From: CAZCAQ01 sp964540135
GTDB lineage: Bacteria > Patescibacteriota > WWE3 > UBA101185 > UBA10185
NCBI GenBank assembly: GCA_964540135.1
Contig: CAZILK010000027.1
Coordinates: forward strand, 1 to 7,993
DNA length: 7,993 nt
Direction: 5' to 3'
The notes under the pieces are model-generated. The model ran no database searches and was not told the origin of the DNA. It saw only the letters and a program-made list of their open reading frames with translations. This document shows, piece by piece, positions 1-2,978 of this stretch (its first letter is position 1; every line of letters begins with the position of its first letter). A program made the translations under genes and the position numbers.

Positions 1-55
1 GAGCGCCTCGTTTGCACCGAGGAGGTGAGCGGTTCGAGTCCGCTGAGGTCCACCA
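1..55 (+). tRNA. tRNA-Ala (anticodon TGC), 5' end outside the window
   Basis: Only the 3' two-thirds is present. The anticodon arm is 6-22, with stem CCTCG/CGAGG and loop TTTGCAC, placing anticodon TGC at 13-15. The variable loop is 23-27. The T arm is 28-44, stem AGCGG/CCGCT with loop TTCGAGT. The acceptor 3' strand GAGGTCC is 45-51, the discriminator A is 52 and the encoded CCA is 53-55. The missing 5' acceptor strand should read GGACCTC. The last 21 bases recur at 2342-2362, so this tRNA looks like the attachment site of an integrated element whose own copy now supplies the 3' end. Confidence 0.95.
35..55 (+). repeat. attL-like direct repeat (3' end of tRNA-Ala)
   Basis: Twenty-one bases, running from CGAGTCC of the T arm to the CCA end, are repeated exactly at 2342-2362 in the same orientation. 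Tyrosine integrases commonly use tRNA 3' ends as attB cores and leave exactly this arrangement. Confidence 0.75.
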
Positions 56-63
56 CTAAAAAT

Positions 64-96
64 ATCAAAGAGTGCGCGAATGCGCGCTTTTTTGAT
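64..96. terminator. tRNA-Ala terminator, probably bidirectional
   Basis: The core stem is GCGCG (74-78) / CGCGC (83-87) with loop AATG, followed by six T on the + strand. An outer ATCAAA/TTTGAT pairing (64-69 / 91-96) flanks it. On the - strand the A residues at 67-69 give only a short U-tract. It would stop tRNA-Ala transcription and possibly that of the 40-codon gene converging from the right. Confidence 0.75.
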
Positions 97-143
97 TTCT
101 CAAAATTGATGGACCTCTACCGGGTGGGTCGAATCAGCGATCG

Positions 144-266
144 TTAATCTTGATCGCGGAAAGTCTCTTTGCTTAGCTCGTCATGGCTATGAACGAGCAG
201 AAGGTTGAAGTTGCATTCTTTGCAATCAACCGTCACATAGGACTCCTCTTGAGAGATGACACTCAT
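144..266 (-). CDS. 40-residue protein with CxxC...HxH pattern, function unknown
   Basis: I do not recognise this protein. The reading frame starts at ATG 266 and ends at TAA 144-146. It is preceded by a good Shine-Dalgarno AAGGAG (275-280) with an 8-base spacer, which is the main reason to call it a gene. The peptide begins MSVISQEES and contains C15-x2-C18 followed by H26-x-H28 (VDCKECNF ... LVHSHDE). This is a possible zinc-binding set in a very small domain, consistent with a zinc-knuckle-like or minimal regulator or toxin-antidote peptide; that reading is inference. There is no signal peptide or membrane segment. It is the leftmost gene of the putative element and lies outside the inner inverted-repeat unit. 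Downstream it runs toward the terminator at 64-96. Confidence 0.6.
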   Translation of the reverse strand: MSVISQEESYVTVDCKECNFNLLLVHSHDELSKETFRDQD

Positions 267-274
267 CGGTAGGT

Positions 275-296
275 CTCCTTATCTATAATTAATTAT
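275..296 (-). promoter_or_regulatory. Shine-Dalgarno and AT palindrome upstream of the 40-codon gene
   Basis: AAGGAG (275-280) is the ribosome binding site. Five bases further upstream is the perfect 12-bp palindrome ATAATTAATTAT (285-296). It probably overlaps the -10 region and could be a small operator. No convincing -35 was found. A second perfect palindrome TGGCTAGCCA lies at 304-313. Confidence 0.35.
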
Positions 297-343
297 CTGA
301 CTTGGCTAGCCATGCCTTCAGCCTAGAGACATTTTCCAAACTC

Positions 344-370
344 CGAAAGCCGGAAAAATTAGACCTAGGA
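344..370. repeat. left terminal inverted repeat, 27 bp
   Basis: This 27-bp segment starts with CGAAAGCCGGAAAAATTA and ends ACCTAGGA. It is the inverted complement of 1906-1932 at 26 of 27 positions. The only difference is at 362 (G here, T in the partner). Together they frame a 1.59-kb unit containing two divergent genes. Flanking target-site duplications are not evident. Confidence 0.8.
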
Positions 371-415
371 GATCGGATCCAAACGATTACTCATTAATCC
401 TAAATTCTTACATAT

Positions 416-445
416 AAAAAAGGCCACGTCATTACAACGTGGTCC
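416..445 (-). terminator. terminator of the ribbon-helix-helix gene
   Basis: On the - strand the hairpin GGACCACGT / ACGTGGCC (437-445 / 422-429, one bulged A, 7-base loop) is followed by TTTTTT (421-416). It lies about 30 bases past the stop codon at 475. Confidence 0.85.
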
Positions 446-474
446 TATAAAGTAAGCTACTGATGCTGTGGTAG

Positions 475-915
475 TCACTTGTATCTTTCAAGCAAACAAC
501 GGATCGACGTGTTTATGACTTCGCCAGCAGAAACATTAAGCTCAATGGCGTGATGGCAAAGTTGACGATGAATCGCCGATGGGATACGTACAGAAAACTT
601 GTAGCGCCTATTGGTGGAATGAGCAGTGAATTTTTCCTTACCACCTCGATTCAGAGCTATGAATTCGAAGACAGCTAGAGCTATCAATTCCATCTTGGAA
701 GTGTGTTTATTTTTAATAAACACATCCAGACGTTCGAGAAGCTCTTCTTCGATATAGAATGAAGTTGTCTTTGGTGGGCTCCATCGAGCGGCCACGTAGT
801 CGATGTAACTTATGGTGCTATTCAAAACCTCAATATCCTGGGGATTTTGGAGGATCTCGACACCAAGCATTGTTTTATTCATATTCCCTCCGAAAAATTT
901 GAAATCTGGCAGCAT
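475..915 (-). CDS. probable double ribbon-helix-helix DNA-binding regulator
   Basis: This is a 146-residue basic, cytoplasmic protein. Two segments read like ribbon-helix-helix units. The first is around residues 50-88, where strand TTSFYIEEELLERLDVFI leads into helices. The second is residues 104-146, with strand RYKFSVRIPSAIHRQLCHHA followed by NVSAGEVINTSIRCLLERYK. The second matches the usual Arc/CopG-type pattern of a beta strand plus two helices. A tandem pair in one chain could mimic the normal dimer. Both ATG 915 (AAAGGAG, 6-base spacer) and ATG 882 (GGAGG, 4-base spacer) have their own Shine-Dalgarno. A CTTTCC/GGAAAG hairpin abuts the first one. The gene is divergent from the DUF5677-like gene, shares its promoter region and ends in its own terminator. 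The likely role is autorepressor or antitoxin-type regulator of the pair (inference). Confidence 0.7.
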   Translation of the reverse strand: MLPDFKFFGGNMNKTMLGVEILQNPQDIEVLNSTISYIDYVAARWSPPKTTSFYIEEELLERLDVFIKNKHTSKMELIALAVFEFIALNRGGKEKFTAHSTNRRYKFSVRIPSAIHRQLCHHAIELNVSAGEVINTSIRCLLERYK

Positions 916-952
916 CAGGCGCTCCTTTCCCTTCGCAGGAAAGTCTGATAGC

Positions 953-981
953 TTGATTATTACTAGATTGCTAAATATAGC
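953..981 (+). promoter_or_regulatory. promoter for the 290-codon gene
   Basis: -35 TTGATT (953-958), a 17-bp spacer and -10 TATAGC (976-981) lead to the ATG at 1030 with a leader of about 40 bases. The ribosome site is weak (GAGAGAGG, about 1020). Confidence 0.55.
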
Positions 982-989
982 TAAATAAA
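970..989. promoter_or_regulatory. candidate operator: tandem 10-bp direct repeat
   Basis: GCTAAATATA (970-979) is followed directly by GCTAAATAAA (980-989), so the motif recurs once per helical turn. It overlaps both -10 boxes. Ribbon-helix-helix repressors often bind such short repeats spaced by about one turn, and a gene for one starts at the adjacent promoter. Confidence 0.45.
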
Positions 990-1002
990 GTAGTTACGTC
1001 AA
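974..1002 (-). promoter_or_regulatory. promoter for the ribbon-helix-helix gene, face-to-face with the + promoter
   Basis: Read on the - strand: -35 TTGACG (1002-997), a 17-bp spacer and -10 TATATT (979-974). Its -10 overlaps the -10 of the opposite promoter by four bases, so both cannot be occupied at once. The -10 region lies in a tandem 10-bp direct repeat GCTAAATATA/GCTAAATAAA (970-979, 980-989). Confidence 0.65.
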
Positions 1003-1029
1003 TTGCGAGATATTTGAGAGAGGCGTAAA

Positions 1030-1902
1030 ATGAAATTAATTAAATCAAAAATCTTGAACTTTAACGATGAAATAAAAGATCTAATAGAAGGTCATTTAAA
1101 AGGGCTTAAATCGGGAACGGCGAATAGATTCATACAACAAAACCCTAGTTATCCTGAACAGCAAAAAATTCGCGACAAGCAAAAAGTTGATGCCTGGATA
1201 GTCGAAATTAACAAAATATATGCCTCTGTTATTGAACAGGTAAAACGGTTGAAGCCGCATATAGCGGATGTCACTGAACAAACAGTGATATGCGCTGCTT
1301 ACTTAATTTATGGAAAAGTTTGCCAAACTTGGCAGGCCGCTTTTCTGCTGGTTTCCAATGGGTTCAATCATGACGCGATGGAACTAGCGAGGTCAATAAA
1401 TGAAAGTCTAGATATCATTAAAGTCTTTCATCTGGATAAGAGTAAAAAGTATCTAAATCAGTGGTTCAGTGGGAAAATTATAGACAATGGAACTGCTAGA
1501 GAAATCTTGAGTGAGTTCGTCATAAACGGAGATATTCCTGCAGTGAAAGATAATGATATATCTCCTAAAGAAATTATGACTGATATTTATAGAGGCTTAT
1601 CGCAATACACCCATTGTTCTTACGCCGCTGTATTGGAATCAGTTGATGTTTTCAACAGAGATTTTGATTGGAATAAATTCGCAGGTTTCCATTTTTCCGC
1701 AAACAATTTACACCAACTGGAAAGCACGATGACCGCTACGTTAATCACTCTCAAAATGACATTCGGAGAAATAGAAGATTTGGAAGGATATCAAGCTACT
1801 GATAAACTTTTGAACGCTTTGGCGGGACCACATGATGAAGGAAGGCTATCAGAGTTGATTTCTAAAATGAAAAGAACATCTAATGACAGTAACCAGAATT
1901 AG
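1030..1902 (+). CDS. DUF5677/HEPN-like hypothetical protein
   Basis: This is a 290-residue soluble, largely helical protein with no signal peptide or membrane span. The pattern ELARSINESLDIIKVF (around 117-133), a middle segment YLNQWFSGKIIDNG, then IYRGLSQYTHCSY (186-198) resembles the R-E / lS.y.H signature of the DUF5677-type proteins common in accessory and defence regions. R188-x6-H195 falls within the loose R-x4-6-H spacing of HEPN ribonuclease motifs. HEPN activity is only a possibility. The family assignment is from memory of motif shape, without alignment. The N-terminal 90 residues are lysine-rich. The start at 1030 has a weak GAGAGAGG site. The gene sits alone, divergent from a ribbon-helix-helix gene, and both lie between 27-bp inverted repeats. 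It may be the effector of a regulated two-gene module. Confidence 0.65.
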   Translation: MKLIKSKILNFNDEIKDLIEGHLKGLKSGTANRFIQQNPSYPEQQKIRDKQKVDAWIVEINKIYASVIEQVKRLKPHIADVTEQTVICAAYLIYGKVCQTWQAAFLLVSNGFNHDAMELARSINESLDIIKVFHLDKSKKYLNQWFSGKIIDNGTAREILSEFVINGDIPAVKDNDISPKEIMTDIYRGLSQYTHCSYAAVLESVDVFNRDFDWNKFAGFHFSANNLHQLESTMTATLITLKMTFGEIEDLEGYQATDKLLNALAGPHDEGRLSELISKMKRTSNDSNQN

Positions 1903-1905
1903 ACA

Positions 1906-1932
1906 TCCTAGGTATAATTTTTCCGGCTTTCG
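1906..1932. repeat. right terminal inverted repeat, 27 bp
   Basis: Inverted copy of 344-370 (26/27). The single difference turns TCTAAT of the left copy (read outward) into a consensus TATAAT (1913-1918, +) pointing out of the cassette. It begins three bases after the stop codon of the 290-codon gene. Confidence 0.8.
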
Positions 1933-1970
1933 TGATCTATACAATTCTACTAACCTAACTTTAATACTCT

Positions 1971-2192
1971 TTAAAAATACAACTTGCTCTCGATTTGGCG
2001 TCTGCGCCACTCAACCAGATACCGATAATTCTTCGGCATCTCGGGTTCAACTTCTTCCTCTTCAGAAGCGTCTTTAGAATTGGCTAAGTCGGTAAAATGC
2101 TGAAATATTTTTTTAGCGAGATCTGAAAAAGTTCGAGATGCGTCTCGTAACGGGCCACCATAGAAAAAGCCTGAACTTGTTTCAGGTTTTTT
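1971..2192 (-). pseudogene. C-terminal remnant of an unidentified protein-coding gene
   Basis: An open frame of 73 codons ends at TAA 1971-1973. There is no credible start and an in-frame TAG lies immediately upstream (2193-2195, inside a hairpin). The encoded residues look protein-like: LAKKIFQHFTDLAN, then an acidic stretch SEEEEVEPEMPK, then NYRYLVEWRRRQIESKLYF as the C-terminus. The upstream part is replaced by terminator hairpin and structured sequence, so the gene seems to have lost its N-terminal part. It may be what is left of the element's recombinase or mobilisation gene, but nothing in the remnant proves that. The first dozen codons are simply the hairpin sequence. Confidence 0.35.
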
Positions 2193-2199
2193 CTATGGT
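2157..2199. terminator. long bidirectional terminator-like hairpin beginning with ACCA
   Basis: The stem is 19 bp with one G-T wobble (2157-2175 / 2181-2199) and loop CTTGT. CCTGAA/TTCAGG forms its top and A-rich/T-rich strands its base. T runs lie on both strands. It starts at the ACCA of a GGGCCACCA sequence, just as the terminator at 2359 starts at a tRNA ACCA. This suggests it once followed a tRNA or other CCA-ending RNA. No tRNA fold can be drawn upstream. Confidence 0.7.
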
Positions 2200-2209
2200 T
2201 ATATGTAGA

Positions 2210-2348
2210 GGACTCGAAAACAGCTTTTAAGCTGCAGGGCTGCAGGTTAAAAGCGTCGGGGGTCGCCGCAGCGTCACTCGACGAAACACAATGATCCACC
2301 GACAGGCGGAGAATGTGTTGAGGAGAGCAGCGTGAGGTGACCGAGTCC
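2210..2348 (+). other. structured segment, candidate RNA or recombination/replication site
   Basis: GGACTCG (2210-2216) can pair with CGAGTCC (2342-2348) to close three internal hairpins. The first is 2223-2254: GCTTTTAA/TTAAAAGC continued by CTGCAG/CTGCAG with a 2-base loop. The second is 2254-2283, based on CGTCG/CGACG. The third is 2285-2319: AACACA/TGTGTT enclosing TCCACC-GACA-GGCGGA with one A-C mismatch. I could not match it to tmRNA, RNase P, SRP, 6S or a tRNA. GAGGTGA (2334-2340) also matches the tRNA-Ala at 22-28, so its right end is a degenerate tRNA copy lacking part of the T arm. It may be an untranslated RNA, an origin or an attP arm region. Confidence 0.4.
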
Positions 2349-2362
2349 GCTGAGGTCCACCA
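2342..2362 (+). repeat. attR-like direct repeat (orphan tRNA-Ala 3' end)
   Basis: Exact 21-base copy of 35-55 including the encoded CCA. No functional tRNA precedes it. Just upstream, GAGGTGA (2334-2340) aligns with tRNA positions 22-28, with about five bases of the T arm deleted between. Confidence 0.75.
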
Positions 2363-2398
2363 AAGAAAGAACACCACTTGTGGTGTTTTTTCTTTGGT
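2359..2398 (+). terminator. original tRNA-Ala terminator
   Basis: The stem is 18 bp with one G-T wobble (2359-2376 / 2381-2398), loop CTTG and a run of six T inside the 3' arm. The base of the stem is formed by the discriminator and CCA of the tRNA end (2359-2362). Confidence 0.85.
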
Positions 2399-2403
2399 AT
2401 AAT
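2398..2403 (+). promoter_or_regulatory. -10 box TATAAT for the 80-codon gene
   Basis: A consensus -10 starts on the last base of the terminator stem, only seven bases before the ATG at 2410. Transcription would therefore begin at or next to the start codon, giving a leaderless mRNA. No good -35 lies at 17 bp. Confidence 0.5.
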
Positions 2404-2409
2404 ATATCT

Positions 2410-2652
2410 ATGAGATTTATTCTTGGACCACTATTTATTATCTTGGGGGTACTATTTATGAAGTACACCGTTTGGATTACTAACCAAGTCGGCAAGGTTG
2501 ACTTTGCAGACCAATGGCTTCCATACCCATTAGCAGGGACTTACTCTTGGTGGAGAATTGTTGGACTACTACTAATAGTTGCCTCACTATTATGGATGGG
2601 TGGTTTTCTAGATTTTGGAGCCAGCGGTGTAGTCATTCCAGAGGCCCCCTAA
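2410..2652 (+). CDS. 80-residue two-pass membrane protein, function unknown
   Basis: The start chosen is ATG 2410 (MRFILGPLFII). An upstream in-frame ATG at 2380 lies in the terminator hairpin and before the -10 box, so it cannot be used. The protein has a first membrane segment at residues 3-21, a short loop with conserved-looking polar residues (TNQVGKVDFADQWL), and a second segment at about 49-69 after SWWRI. The tail is short (VVIPEAP). Small proteins of this layout occur in Patescibacteria, but I know of no assigned role. There is no Shine-Dalgarno, consistent with leaderless translation. The gene lies between the tRNA-Ala terminator and tRNA-Ile on the same strand and was probably the direct downstream neighbour of tRNA-Ala before the insertion. 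Confidence 0.75.
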   Translation: MRFILGPLFIILGVLFMKYTVWITNQVGKVDFADQWLPYPLAGTYSWWRIVGLLLIVASLLWMGGFLDFGASGVVIPEAP

Positions 2653-2675
2653 GCATTGATTCTTTTGAAAGTTTT

Positions 2676-2701
2676 TGCTAAAATAATCAAGTATTTTAGC
2701 A
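2676..2701. repeat. hairpin downstream of the 80-codon gene
   Basis: Perfect 9-bp inverted repeat TGCTAAAAT / ATTTTAGCA with an 8-base loop. No T-run follows on either strand, so it is not a classical terminator. It may protect the mRNA 3' end or be a processing site. A second, longer-range pairing TGGTCAG/CTGACCA (2703-2709 / 2750-2756) follows. Confidence 0.5.
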
Positions 2702-2793
2702 TTGGTCAGCTTATAAGGCTCATCTAATATCAGCTTGTAGATTTAGAATCTGACCATTGGCCTATAAATACAGTTCAACTAGTTTTGTCGTCT

Positions 2794-2870
2794 GGGCGTG
2801 TAGCTCAGATGGTTAGAGCGCGTCACTGATAATGACGAGGTCCCAGGTTCGATTCCTGGCACGCCCACCA
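2794..2870 (+). tRNA. tRNA-Ile (anticodon GAT)
   Basis: This is a complete 77-base cloverleaf with CCA encoded. The acceptor is GGGCGTG (2794-2800) paired with CACGCCC (2860-2866), then A and CCA (2868-2870). The D arm contains GCTC...GAGC. The anticodon arm is CGTCA-CTGATAA-TGACG (2821-2837), with GAT at 2828-2830. The T arm has CCAGG-TTCGATT-CCTGG. A TATAAA at 2763-2768 is a possible -10. tRNA-Ile(GAT) and tRNA-Ala(TGC) are the usual pair in a 16S-23S spacer, but here no rRNA adjoins them on this strand. Confidence 0.98.
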
Positions 2871-2910
2871 CCGCCTAGGCGAGAGAACTAGTTAATCTAA
2901 TATTACCTAA

Positions 2911-2940
2911 ATATAAAACACCCTGTAGGGTGTTTTATAT
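2911..2940. terminator. bidirectional terminator between tRNA-Ile and the CAP gene
   Basis: Perfect 14-bp stem (2911-2924 / 2927-2940) with core ACACCCT/AGGGTGT and a 2-base loop. AT-rich arms provide U-tracts in both directions. It stops tRNA-Ile from the left and the CAP gene (stop at 2979) from the right. Confidence 0.85.
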
Positions 2941-2948
2941 TAGATACG

Positions 2949-2959
2949 GGATCACCTCC
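2949..2959 (+). other. 11-base copy of the 16S rRNA 3' tail
   Basis: GGATCACCTCC on the + strand is identical to the 16S tail containing the anti-Shine-Dalgarno (which lies on the - strand at 7954-7964). On the - strand it reads GGAGGTGATCC in the 3' untranslated region of the CAP gene, with no ORF placed to use it. Confidence 0.4.
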
Positions 2960-2978
2960 CTTACCTCCATAAAAAGTT

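Larger units (their letters stand above)
344..1932. mobile_element. two-gene cassette bounded by 27-bp inverted repeats, no transposase
   Basis: The repeats at 344-370 and 1906-1932 enclose exactly the regulator gene (475-915, -), its terminator, the divergent promoter region and the 290-codon gene (1030-1902, +). The right repeat starts only three bases after the stop codon of the latter. The arrangement resembles a non-autonomous transposon or a cargo cassette moved in trans. No DDE or HUH transposase is encoded inside. Alternatively the repeats could be paired terminator or regulatory sites, but they are too long and too well conserved for that to be the simplest reading. The mobility is inferred. 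Confidence 0.5.
56..2362. mobile_element. putative small integrated element in tRNA-Ala, integrase lost or absent
   Basis: The segment is bounded by the tRNA 3' end at 35-55 and its direct repeat at 2342-2362. Each copy is followed by its own terminator (64-96 and 2359-2398). That is expected if the left terminator came with the element and the right one is the original chromosomal one. The contents are unlike the envelope and housekeeping genes to the right: a 40-codon gene, a regulator/effector pair inside inverted repeats, a gene remnant and a structured segment. At about 2.3 kb with no recombinase, it is either a decayed remnant or a satellite mobilised in trans. The boundaries are seen directly. 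The integration history is inferred. Confidence 0.6.

Noticed and set aside
110..165. GGACCTC (112-118), the expected 5' acceptor strand of the tRNA-Ala, followed by a GCGATC...GATCGC hairpin, suggesting a second tRNA.
   Set aside because: No D arm, T arm or 3' acceptor strand can be fitted. A 7-mer match is expected about once by chance, and the stretch overlaps the end of the 40-codon gene.
2100..2160. Possible tRNA ending GGGCCACCA before the hairpin at 2157.
   Set aside because: The matching acceptor 5' strand (GGCCCGT) is absent upstream and the only nearby T-arm-like hairpin has a 4-base loop, so no cloverleaf forms.
2210..2348. Retron msr-msd RNA, tmRNA, RNase P or SRP RNA for the structured segment.
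   Set aside because: No reverse transcriptase gene is present in the window, and none of the conserved core motifs of those RNAs could be found.
2084..2377. 97-codon frame on the - strand.
   Set aside because: It runs through two terminator hairpins, the structured segment and the orphan tRNA end, and lacks a ribosome site. Its composition is not protein-like.
2872..2881. Perfect palindrome CGCCTAGGCG directly after the tRNA-Ile CCA.
   Set aside because: Only 10 bp, with no T-run, partner or repeat elsewhere. It may be a processing feature, but nothing supports more.
2777..2893. AACTAGTT repeated on both sides of tRNA-Ile (2777-2784, 2886-2893), as if flanking an insertion.
   Set aside because: It is an 8-base palindrome in AT-rich sequence, with similar strings near both ends of the CAP gene, so chance is likely.
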